Of a stretch of 64,000 nt of DNA, positions 31,627 to 39,422 are shown piece after piece. The notes under the pieces are model-generated. The model saw nothing but the letters and a program-made list of their open reading frames with translations. It did not search any database and was not told the origin of the DNA. Source of the DNA: CADEDH01 sp965262175 (GTDB lineage Bacteria; Actinomycetota; Acidimicrobiia; Acidimicrobiales; SZUA-35); assembly GCA_965262175.1 (NCBI GenBank), contig CBDHES010000026.1, forward strand, positions 1 through 64,000. The letters run 5' to 3'. Positions within the stretch are counted from its first letter, which is position 1, and every line of letters starts with the position of its first letter. Position numbers and translations under genes: made by a program.

Positions 31627-32841
31627 TCACTCGGAGATGAGCGTCCGCTCGTCGGGGGTGCTCCGGAGCACGGTGGTGACGTAGTCGTCGGTGGCCTCGG
31701 CCAGGGGAACGTCATGGCCCGCCTCGGCGCTGAGCCGCCAGTTGTGCTCCAGGATCTGGTGGTAGACCTCGGGATCCTCGAGCCGACCCCGGAACTCGTC
31801 GGGGATCGCGGCCAGGGTCGGCTGCCACCGCTCGGTGAGCCACCGGTAGGCGACGAGCGCCTCCGGGAGGACCTCCCCCTCGGCCTGGGCCAGCCATGCG
31901 CCGTACCCCCGGAGGGCGTTCAGCAGGCGACGGGCCTGGTTCTCGTGGGCCGACACCCCGGTCAGCCACTGCAGCCGCCGCCGATGGTGGCCCTCCTCGA
32001 CGATCGTCGGTCGGAACCGGGCCACCCCGTCCCGCTCGTCGAGCTCGTACTCGTCGGTGTCGAACCCCAACTCGTTCAGCCGGGCGAGGCGACGGTGGAT
32101 CTGCTCCAGGTCACCACCGGGCAGCTCATCGACGTCGTTCAGTTCGCCCCACAGCGCCTCGTAGCGTTCATCCAACGAGTCGACGACCGAATCGGGGTCG
32201 ACATCGTCGGGCAGCAACCCTTCGGCCGCCAGATCGAGAAGGCCGCCGAGCAGGTTCTCCGACGCGATGTCGAGCTCCAGGCGCCGTTGCCCGGGAGACA
32301 GCTCGGCATGCCACTCCGCGGTCTCGGTGTCGACCACGTAGGCCCGTAGCGCGCCGGCGTCCCGGCGGAACAGCGCGTTGTTCAGTGAGCAGTCACCCCA
32401 GAAGAACCCGTCGAGGTGCAGGCGCACCAGCAGGACGGCCAGCGCATCGACCACCCGGTGCCGGAGAGGCTCGTGGCGCATCTCGGTGAACAGGAACCGG
32501 TAGGGGAGCGAGTAGCGCAGGTGCCGGGTGACGAGGACGTCGTCCTGCGGCCCGCCGCCGGCCGGGCCCCGATCGGAGACGATGCCGACCAGCGTGACCG
32601 CCGGCAGGTTCCGCTCCCGGAGTTGCTCCAGCATCTGGAACTCCCGACGGGCCAGACCCCTCGGCAGCTCCTTGAGCGCCAGCGTCGTCTCGCCGGCCTT
32701 CACGAAACGGACCACGTGCCGGTGCAGGCCGGCCGGGAGCACGAGTGACAGCTCGGCCGGCCAGTCGGTCAGCGGTCGGTCCCAGGGGAGGCCGACCAGG
32801 GACATCTCGTCGCCGACGGTCTTGAGGCGAAAGGCGACCAT
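31627..32841 (-). CDS. DUF4032 protein with kinase-like N-terminus
   Basis: A 404-residue protein. The first half looks like a degenerate lipopolysaccharide/aminoglycoside-kinase fold: a Lys in L-A-L-K-E-L-P, F-F-W-G-D-C-S-L-N-N in the catalytic-loop position, and V-V-D-T-E-T-A-E in the metal position. The second half matches DUF4032, common in actinobacteria and of unknown function. It starts 10 nt after the RimK stop, so co-transcription is very likely. Confidence 0.82.
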   Translation of the reverse strand: MVAFRLKTVGDEMSLVGLPWDRPLTDWPAELSLVLPAGLHRHVVRFVKAGETTLALKELPRGLARREFQMLEQLRERNLPAVTLVGIVSDRGPAGGGPQDDVLVTRHLRYSLPYRFLFTEMRHEPLRHRVVDALAVLLVRLHLDGFFWGDCSLNNALFRRDAGALRAYVVDTETAEWHAELSPGQRRLELDIASENLLGGLLDLAAEGLLPDDVDPDSVVDSLDERYEALWGELNDVDELPGGDLEQIHRRLARLNELGFDTDEYELDERDGVARFRPTIVEEGHHRRRLQWLTGVSAHENQARRLLNALRGYGAWLAQAEGEVLPEALVAYRWLTERWQPTLAAIPDEFRGRLEDPEVYHQILEHNWRLSAEAGHDVPLAEATDDYVTTVLRSTPDERTLISE

Positions 32842-32851
32842 TCGGTGTCGA

Positions 32852-34078
32852 TCAGGGCGCGTCGGGCGCCAGGCTGGCCGGCCAATCGGGATCGGGGATC
32901 GGCTCGTCGGGCAGCGGCTTGATCCTCGGGCGGCGACGGCGACGTCGGGCCGGCATGAGGTCCCGCATCTCCTCCAGGCGACCGAAGCACAGCAACCGAT
33001 CGTCGGCCTCCAGAACCCGAGACGAGCGGGGGTTGGGGATGACGGTCGGGCCCCGATTGAGCGTCAGGATCGAGAAGTCCCGGTCGCCGAGCCCCGACGC
33101 TCCGATCGTCTGCCCGACGTAGCTCGCCCCGGGGCGGATGTGGAGTTCGGCCACGCCGTAGCCGGTGCTGACCGTCAGGCGCTGGTTGACGTCGAGGCCC
33201 GGGAAGCCGGTCTGGTTTGCGATGTAGTCGATGATGGCTCCGGCCACGTCGAGCTCGGTGGCCGTCTCGATGCCCTCCAGACCGGGCGACGAGTTCACCT
33301 CCATGACCAACGGGCCGTCGTTCGATTCCAACATGTCGACGCCGGCCACCCGGAGCCCCATGATCTGGGCCGCCTGGACCGCGGTCCGCTCGTAGTCGGC
33401 GTCGAGCTTGATCCCCTCGGTACGGCCACCCCGGTGGACGTTCGACCGGAACTCGTCACCCTCGGCCTTTCGCCGCATGGCGGCCACCACCCGGTCCCCG
33501 ACGACCAGGGCTCGGATGTCCCGGCCCTTGCTCTCGGCGATGAAGCTCTGGATCAGGACGTTCTGGCTGGTGCTCTGCAAGGTCTCGATGACCGCCAGGG
33601 CGACGTTGGGGTCGGGGGCCAGGATGACCCCGATGCCCTGGGTGCCCTCGAGCAACTTCAGCACCACCGGGGCACCGCCGACCCGCTCGATGGCGGGGAG
33701 GGCATCGGCCCGGTCCCGGACGAAGGTCGTGGCCGGGATCCCGATGTCGTGACGGGAGAGGATCTGCATCGCCCGGAGCTTGTCGCGGGCGTTGGCGATG
33801 CCGTTGGCCGTGTTCGGGGTGTAGACGTCCATCTGCTCGAACTGGCGGACCACGGCCGTGCCGAAATACGTGATCGAGTTGCCGATCCGGGGGAGGATGG
33901 CGTCGTAGTCCGACAGCGGCTTGCCCCGGAACTGGAGGTCGGGTTCGGCTCGGGACAGGTCGATGGCGAAGCGGAGCGTGTTCAACACCCGGACCCGGTG
34001 GCCCCGATCGATGGCCGCGGCCCGCAACCGCTGGGTGCTGTAGGACTTCGGCGCCCGGGACAGGATGGCGAGCTTCAC
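32852..34078 (-). CDS. rimK: RimK-family ATP-grasp ligase fused to an RCK_C (TrkA-C) domain
   Basis: A 408-residue protein. Residues 1-290 form a RimK-like alpha-L-glutamate ligase (R-I-G-N-S-I-T-Y-F, ATP-grasp V-V-L-K-L-L-E-G-T-Q-G-I-G-V, metal site M-E-V-N-S-S-P-G-L-E-G). Residues about 305-370 match RCK_C, the ligand-binding half of K+ channel regulators (H-I-R-P-G-A-S-Y-V-G-Q-T, then L-E-A-D-D-R-L-L-C-F-G), followed by a run of arginines (378-383) and a Pro-rich tail. RimK adds glutamates to the C-terminus of ribosomal protein S6 in E. coli. GTG 34078 overlaps the AspA-like stop (GTGA). Confidence 0.88.
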   Translation of the reverse strand: MKLAILSRAPKSYSTQRLRAAAIDRGHRVRVLNTLRFAIDLSRAEPDLQFRGKPLSDYDAILPRIGNSITYFGTAVVRQFEQMDVYTPNTANGIANARDKLRAMQILSRHDIGIPATTFVRDRADALPAIERVGGAPVVLKLLEGTQGIGVILAPDPNVALAVIETLQSTSQNVLIQSFIAESKGRDIRALVVGDRVVAAMRRKAEGDEFRSNVHRGGRTEGIKLDADYERTAVQAAQIMGLRVAGVDMLESNDGPLVMEVNSSPGLEGIETATELDVAGAIIDYIANQTGFPGLDVNQRLTVSTGYGVAELHIRPGASYVGQTIGASGLGDRDFSILTLNRGPTVIPNPRSSRVLEADDRLLCFGRLEEMRDLMPARRRRRRPRIKPLPDEPIPDPDWPASLAPDAP

Positions 34079-35094
34079 CGGCGCTCCCGACCGGTCGCGC
34101 CCCCGGCGCCATTGGCCGAGGTCGGGGTGGCGAGATGGACCAGGGCGTCGCCCTGGTGGACGACGGGGAGCTCGTTCCGACCGACGACGATGGCCGCCCC
34201 CGTGGATCGGACCTGGCGTTCTCCGGTTCCGACGGCGTCGGTGATGACCGCCACCGTCTGCTTCGGTTCGATGACCTCGCCCAACTCGACGACGACCCGG
34301 GCTACACCGCTCATCGGGCTCCGCAGCCACCTCGAGGAGCGGGCCTCGACGGTCGGGCCGCTCGGCGCCGGTAACGGCGGGCCGGCGTCGGACGCCAGCA
34401 TCCCGATGTGGTGCATGACCCGGAGGGTGCCGGCCACGCCGGCGTCGACGGCGTCACGGTCGAACCGCCACGCCTCGCCACCCTCGTAGAGCAGCGCGGT
34501 ACTACCCGTGCGGACCGCTGCCTCCCGCAGCGAGCCGTCACGGAGGCGGGAGTGGAGGATGACGGGGGCGGCGAACCGGGCCGCCAGCTCCGCCGTCCGT
34601 GGGTCGTCGAGGTCGGCGCGCACCTGGGGCAGGTTACGGCGATGATCGGACCCGGTGTGGTAGTCGATGCCGATTTCGCACCGCTCGACGATCTCCGACA
34701 TGAACAGGTGGGCGAAGCGGGCGGCCAAGGAGCCTCGGGCCGAACCCGGGAAACACCGGTTGAGGTCCCGCCGGTCGGGCATGTACCGGTCGCCGGAAGC
34801 GAAGCCGGGAACGTTGACCACCGGCACGGCGATCAAGGTGCCACACAGGGCCGGTGGCGGGAGGAGAACCAGGATCTGACGAATGATCTCCACCCCGCAG
34901 ATCTCGTCGCCATGAATCGCGGCGCTGATCCACATCGTCGGTCCTGGACGCAGACCCCGGGTCACGACGACCGGGATCGTCATCCAGCTGCCCGACGGCA
35001 GGCGGGCCGGTCGGAGCTCGAGCTCGACCCGGGTCCCGCCGCTGATCGAGTGGCCAGCGAGAGCGAACGCCTCGGTGGCTTCGGTGGTGGTCAT
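34075..35094 (-). CDS. Succinylglutamate desuccinylase/aspartoacylase-family zinc amidohydrolase
   Basis: A 339-residue M14-like enzyme from ATG 35094. Zinc ligands are His61 and Glu64 in A-I-H-G-D-E-I and His146 in D-Y-H-T-G-S; R-R-D-L-N-R (108-113) binds substrate carboxylate. The C-terminal 90 residues form a lipoyl-like beta domain (M-S-G-V-A-R-V-V-V-E-L-G). Family members cut N-acyl-aspartate or succinylglutamate. Coupled by ATGA and GTGA overlaps to the RimB-like gene before it and the RimK gene after it. An inferred job is removing glutamates or another acyl group set by RimK. Confidence 0.88.
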   Translation of the reverse strand: MTTTEATEAFALAGHSISGGTRVELELRPARLPSGSWMTIPVVVTRGLRPGPTMWISAAIHGDEICGVEIIRQILVLLPPPALCGTLIAVPVVNVPGFASGDRYMPDRRDLNRCFPGSARGSLAARFAHLFMSEIVERCEIGIDYHTGSDHRRNLPQVRADLDDPRTAELAARFAAPVILHSRLRDGSLREAAVRTGSTALLYEGGEAWRFDRDAVDAGVAGTLRVMHHIGMLASDAGPPLPAPSGPTVEARSSRWLRSPMSGVARVVVELGEVIEPKQTVAVITDAVGTGERQVRSTGAAIVVGRNELPVVHQGDALVHLATPTSANGAGGATGRERR

Positions 35095-35540
35095 CCCGAG
35101 GTCAGGAACGATCGACCCGAGTCGACGACGAACCGTCGGCGGATGGCCGCCCGACCGAGGAGCATCCGGAACCCCATCTCGTCGCGGTTGGTGAGGGTCA
35201 CGTCGACCGGCCACCGTTTCCCGCCCAGTTCGAGGGCGGTCCGGATCACCGGGCGCTCTTCGACGTCGCCGTTCGACGATCGGACCTTCCGCCACGTCAA
35301 GATCGGCCACTCGACGGCGATCGCCCCGTTGGCCCCCTGTTGGTCGGGGTGGATCTCGAAGCGGGCCACCGCGCCGGCCGAGGTCTCGTCGATCTCCAGG
35401 TCGAAGGCGTGAAGGGCGGAGGTGCGGGCCCCGGTGTCGACCTTGGCCTTCAACGCAGGCACGCCGAGATCGGGGAGCGAGACCCACTCCCGCCAACCGA
35501 TGACCGGCAAGGCTTTCCGAGCTCTGGTAGCGATCGCCAC
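35091..35540 (-). CDS. RimB-like retropepsin-fold protease
   Basis: A 149-residue protein from GTG 35540 (GTG further upstream also possible). It has P-V-I-G-W-R-E-W-V-S-L-P then K-V-D-T-G-A-R-T-S-A-L (Asp35 in the D-T-G-A motif) and G-R-A-A-I-R-R-R-F-V-V-D, the COG4067 'ATP-dependent zinc protease' pattern, which is really an aspartic-protease-like fold. In Pseudomonas, RimB works with RimK to control glutamation of ribosomal protein S6. Its TGA overlaps the ATG of the AspA-like gene. Confidence 0.85.
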   Translation of the reverse strand: MAIATRARKALPVIGWREWVSLPDLGVPALKAKVDTGARTSALHAFDLEIDETSAGAVARFEIHPDQQGANGAIAVEWPILTWRKVRSSNGDVEERPVIRTALELGGKRWPVDVTLTNRDEMGFRMLLGRAAIRRRFVVDSGRSFLTSG

Positions 35541-35750
35541 TGCCTCCAGATGGTAGCCGACCACCTCGGAGGCGGGAACCACGGGCCTCGTCGGGTGGTC
35601 GAATCCGCCCATGAGCGTGGTCGCGCCCGGCCCGCACGGGCTGTTCAAGCATCGTTTCGCCGCCGGCCCATGGGTGTTCAATCGAGCGCCAACATCGACA
35701 TCTAGCGTCCGCTTCGAGGTCAACCGTCTGACCCCTGGAGGCACTTCGCT

Positions 35751-37346
35751 ATGACCGATCGCATCACCCGCCGCAACCTTCTGCTCGGAGGTGGCGCCGC
35801 TCTCGGAGGCGCCGCCCTGGGCCTCGTCCCGAGCCCCGCCGGCGCCCTCGGTCTCGACGAGGTCGAGACCGTCGCCGCCGCCGGCCACCGGCCCGGTCGC
35901 GGCCGCCGCCCCATCATCACCCACGGTGTCCAGAGCGGTGACGTCAACCCCCGCAACGCCGTCGTGTGGTCCCGGACCGACCGCCGGGCCCGGATGTGGA
36001 TCGACGTGTCCCCGGACCCCTCGTTCCGCGACTACTACACCGTCCGGGGCCCGATGGCCCGTCCCGCCGGCGACTACACCGCCCAGGTCCGGCTGACGGA
36101 GCTGCCCCGGGACACCGACCGGATCTACTACCGGGTCACCTTCGAGGACCCCGAGACGGCCGCCGTGAGCCAGCGGACCGAGGGCTCGTTCGCCACGGTC
36201 CCCAAGCGGCGGGACGACGTCCGATTCAGCTGGGTCGGCGACTGCGCCGGTCAGGGCTGGGGCATCAACCCCGACTTCGGCGGCATGCGGGCGTGGGAGA
36301 CGATGCGCGGCTTCGATCCCCAGTTCTGCATCTTCTCCGGCGACACCGTGTACGCCGACGGGCCCCTGTCGGAAGAGGTCGAGCTGCGGGACGGCTCCAT
36401 CTGGCGCAACGTCGTCACCCCTGAGAAGGCGAAGGTCGCCGAGACCCTCGATGAGTTCCGCGGCCAGTGGAAGTACAACCTCCTCGACGACAACGTCCGC
36501 CGATTCAACGCCCAGGTGCCGCTCATCACCCAGTGGGACGACCACGAGGTCGTCAACAACTGGTACCCGGGGGAGATCCTCACCGACCCCCGCTACACCG
36601 TCACCGACGTCGACACCCTCGCCGCTCGGGCCGCCCGGGCCTTCCAGGAGTTCATGCCGATCGGCCGGACCCCGGAGCGGGTCGGCCGGGTCTACCGGAA
36701 GATCAACTACGGACCGCTCCTCGACGTGTTCGTCATCGACATGCGGACCTTCCGGGCGGCCAACAGCGAGAACCTCCAGACCGGCGGCCCCGAGGCCGTG
36801 TTCCTCGGTCGGGAGCAGATCGAGTGGCTCCTCGACGGGCTGGCCAACTCCCGCTCCACCTGGAAGGTCATCGCCTCCGACATGCCGATCGGGCTGCTCG
36901 TGCCGGACGGCACCAACTGGGAGGCCGTGGCCAACGGCGACAACGGCGAGCCCCTCGGCCGGGAGCTGGAGATCGCCTACCTCCTGGGCGAGATGAAGCG
37001 CCGGGGCGTCGAGGACACCGTCTGGCTGACCGCCGACGTCCACTACACCGCAGCGCACCACTACCACCCCGACCGGGCCGCGTTCAAGGGCTTCAATCCG
37101 TTCTGGGAGTTCGTCACCGGTCCGATCCACGCCGGTACCTTCGGCCCGAACGGCCTCGACGACACCTTCGGTCCCGAGGTCGTGTTCTCCGAGGCGGCCC
37201 TCTACCCGAACATGCCGCCGTCGGACGGTCGCCAGTACTTCGGCGTCGTCGACATCGACGCCGGCAGCAAGGACCTCACCGTCCGGCTGGTCAACATCGC
37301 CGGCGACGTCCTCCACACCCAGGTGCTGACCCCGGTCGGCAGCTGA
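35751..37346 (+). CDS. phoD: PhoD-like alkaline phosphatase/phosphodiesterase, Tat-exported
   Basis: A 531-residue secreted enzyme from ATG 35751 (TGGAGG 9 nt upstream; TAGCGT at 35703-35708 as a possible -10). The signal peptide has the twin-arginine motif T-R-R-N-L-L-L-G-G, so it is exported folded. The core shows I-T-H-G-V-Q-S-G-D-V, W-V-G-D-C-A, F-S-G-D-T-V-Y-A-D, W-D-D-H-E-V-V-N-N and W-L-T-A-D-V-H-Y, the metal ligands of the PhoD family (Fe/Ca). Role: phosphate scavenging from phosphodiesters or monoesters. No PHO box was identified. Confidence 0.93.
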   Translation: MTDRITRRNLLLGGGAALGGAALGLVPSPAGALGLDEVETVAAAGHRPGRGRRPIITHGVQSGDVNPRNAVVWSRTDRRARMWIDVSPDPSFRDYYTVRGPMARPAGDYTAQVRLTELPRDTDRIYYRVTFEDPETAAVSQRTEGSFATVPKRRDDVRFSWVGDCAGQGWGINPDFGGMRAWETMRGFDPQFCIFSGDTVYADGPLSEEVELRDGSIWRNVVTPEKAKVAETLDEFRGQWKYNLLDDNVRRFNAQVPLITQWDDHEVVNNWYPGEILTDPRYTVTDVDTLAARAARAFQEFMPIGRTPERVGRVYRKINYGPLLDVFVIDMRTFRAANSENLQTGGPEAVFLGREQIEWLLDGLANSRSTWKVIASDMPIGLLVPDGTNWEAVANGDNGEPLGRELEIAYLLGEMKRRGVEDTVWLTADVHYTAAHHYHPDRAAFKGFNPFWEFVTGPIHAGTFGPNGLDDTFGPEVVFSEAALYPNMPPSDGRQYFGVVDIDAGSKDLTVRLVNIAGDVLHTQVLTPVGS

Positions 37347-37380
37347 GCCACCGGTATCGCACCGAGCGACAACCGATGAT

Positions 37381-37415
37381 CGGGGCGCCCCACCGGTGAC
37401 GGTGGCGGCGCCCCG
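37381..37415 (+). terminator. Strong hairpin after phoD
   Basis: CGGGGCGCCCCACCG pairs with CGGTGG-C-GGCGCCCCG around a GTGA loop: 15 bp with one bulged C. It lies 34 nt after the phoD stop and may also act on the convergent monooxygenase gene. Confidence 0.6.
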
Positions 37416-37475
37416 GCCGCGTTCGGGCTCGAACGTCTGCGGGGGCCCTGCCTGGTCCGGCCCGACGCCTCGAGG

Positions 37476-39344
37476 CTAGGGATGCCCGGCGGGAGCCGGG
37501 GCGAAGACGAACGGGTCGAGCGTCTCCTGGGCGGCGATGCGCCACTTGTGCCAGTTGCCGCCCCCGTAGTACGCCAGGCTTCCCGGGTCGGCCTCTCCGT
37601 GGCCGTTGTAGTACGAGATGCAGTCGCGGAGCGGGGCGGTCGTGATGTCGGCCTGCTTGCAGTGCTCGGCGTAGTCGAGCTCGGGCTGCCGCTCGATGTC
37701 GACCACGGCGTGGCCCTGATCCCGCATCGTCTCCAGCATCCACACGATGTAGTCGGCGTGGGTGTCGATGGCATCGGTGAAGTTGAAGCTGCCGCCGCCG
37801 CCCTGGGGACCCGACACGATGAACAGGTTGGGGAACCCGTGGCTGTGGATGCCGAGGAAGGTCTTCGTTCCCTCGCTCTCCCATTTATCGCGGAGCGTCA
37901 CGCCGTCCCGGCCACTGATCATGTTGAACGTCGCCGTCCCCATCCACGTGAAGCCGGTGGCGTAGATCAACACGTCGAGCGGGTACTCGGTCCCGTCGTG
38001 AACCACGCCCCGCTCGTTGATCAGCTGCACCCCCCGGGGGGCGGTGTCGACCAGGGTGACGTGGGGGAGGTTGAACGTCGGCAGGTACTCGTCGTGGAAG
38101 GTGGGACGCTTGCAGCCATAGGGGTAGTACGGCTTGAGGGCCTCGGCCGTCGCCGGGTCGTCGACGATGGCGTCGACCCGGGCCCGGATCTGCTCCATGA
38201 TGCGGAAGTTCGAGTCGAGCTGGCGCTGGATCATCTCGGCCGGCGACAGCCTCCGGTCATGCTGCTTCCGCTCCTTGAAGTCGGCGACCCGACCGGCCAG
38301 GTAGTCGTCGTTGGCCTTGATCGCCGTTCGGCCTGCCGAGATCCTGGCGAACCGGGCTCGTCGGGCCCGGGCCCAGCCAGGCTCCTTGCGCCACTCGTCG
38401 ATCTCCTCGGCGGTCGTCGCCCGTTGATCCCGGACGTCGATCGACGACGGGGTCCGCTGGAAGACGTGGAGCTGGCCGGCGACCTTTGCCAGTTCGGGGA
38501 TGCACTGGACAGCGGTCGCCCCCGTGCCGATGATGCCGATCGACTTGCCGGCGAGGTCGATGTCGTAGCGCCACCGCGAGGTGTGGAACGCCTCGCCGGC
38601 GAAGGTCTCCATCCCTTCGATCCTGGCCAGCTTGGGGCTGGTGAGGATGCCGTTGGCCAGGATCACGTACCGGGCGCTCATCGCGTCGCCCCGGTCGGTG
38701 TGGACCGTCCACCGGCCCCGTTCCTCGTCCCAGTCGGTCCGCTCGACGGTGGTGTGGAACAGGCAGTGCTCGTAGAACCCGAAGCGGGTCGCCATCTCCT
38801 GGCAGTACTCGAGGATCTCGAACCCGGAAGCGAACTTCATCGTCGGGAAGTACTCCATCTCCTCGAGCAGGGGGAGATAGCTGTAGGACTCGACGTCGCA
38901 CGCGATGCCGGGGTAGCGGTTCCAGTACCACGTGCCGCCGACATCGCCCCCCTTCTCACAGAACCGGACGTCGACGAACCCGGCCTCGCGGAGCTTGTAC
39001 CACAGCAGCAACCCGGCGAATCCGGCGCCGACCACGAGGATCTCACACTCGTCGTCGAGGGCTTCCCGAGGCACGGGCTCGGCCGAGTACACGTCCTCCA
39101 GGTACTTGGAGAACTCGCCCTCCATGGCCATGTAGTCGGCCGCGCCGCGGCGGGCCTCCTTGAACTCCCGGTAGCGGGCCTGCTCGGTGGCATTGAAGAC
39201 CGCCCCAGGGGCGGCCTCTGGCAGCTCGGTGAGGCGCTGGTCGTCGACGAGCGAGTAGCCCTTTCCGGCGATCTTCTCGCTGGCTTTGGCGGCTCGGGTG
39301 TCGAACACCTTCAGGCCGGTGACGGGATCGACGCGAATTGACAT
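37476..39344 (-). CDS. Flavin monooxygenase, Baeyer-Villiger type
   Basis: A 622-residue FAD/NADPH enzyme. The two dinucleotide-binding motifs are G-A-G-F-A-G (106-111) and G-T-G-A-T-A (273-278); between them is F-A-G-E-A-F-H-T-S-R-W (248-258), the FxGxxxHxxxW fingerprint of Baeyer-Villiger monooxygenases. It inserts oxygen next to ketones to give esters or lactones. The N-terminal 100 residues extend the usual core, as in cyclododecanone/phenylacetone-type enzymes. It is divergent from the acyl-CoA carboxylase gene. Substrate unknown. Confidence 0.9.
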   Translation of the reverse strand: MSIRVDPVTGLKVFDTRAAKASEKIAGKGYSLVDDQRLTELPEAAPGAVFNATEQARYREFKEARRGAADYMAMEGEFSKYLEDVYSAEPVPREALDDECEILVVGAGFAGLLLWYKLREAGFVDVRFCEKGGDVGGTWYWNRYPGIACDVESYSYLPLLEEMEYFPTMKFASGFEILEYCQEMATRFGFYEHCLFHTTVERTDWDEERGRWTVHTDRGDAMSARYVILANGILTSPKLARIEGMETFAGEAFHTSRWRYDIDLAGKSIGIIGTGATAVQCIPELAKVAGQLHVFQRTPSSIDVRDQRATTAEEIDEWRKEPGWARARRARFARISAGRTAIKANDDYLAGRVADFKERKQHDRRLSPAEMIQRQLDSNFRIMEQIRARVDAIVDDPATAEALKPYYPYGCKRPTFHDEYLPTFNLPHVTLVDTAPRGVQLINERGVVHDGTEYPLDVLIYATGFTWMGTATFNMISGRDGVTLRDKWESEGTKTFLGIHSHGFPNLFIVSGPQGGGGSFNFTDAIDTHADYIVWMLETMRDQGHAVVDIERQPELDYAEHCKQADITTAPLRDCISYYNGHGEADPGSLAYYGGGNWHKWRIAAQETLDPFVFAPAPAGHP

Positions 39345-39422
39345 GCAACGAGGATGTCGCACCGGGGATGCTCGGTGCACATTGGCTGGTCGGTTTGGAG
39401 GGCCGGCCGCTAAAACGGCGAG

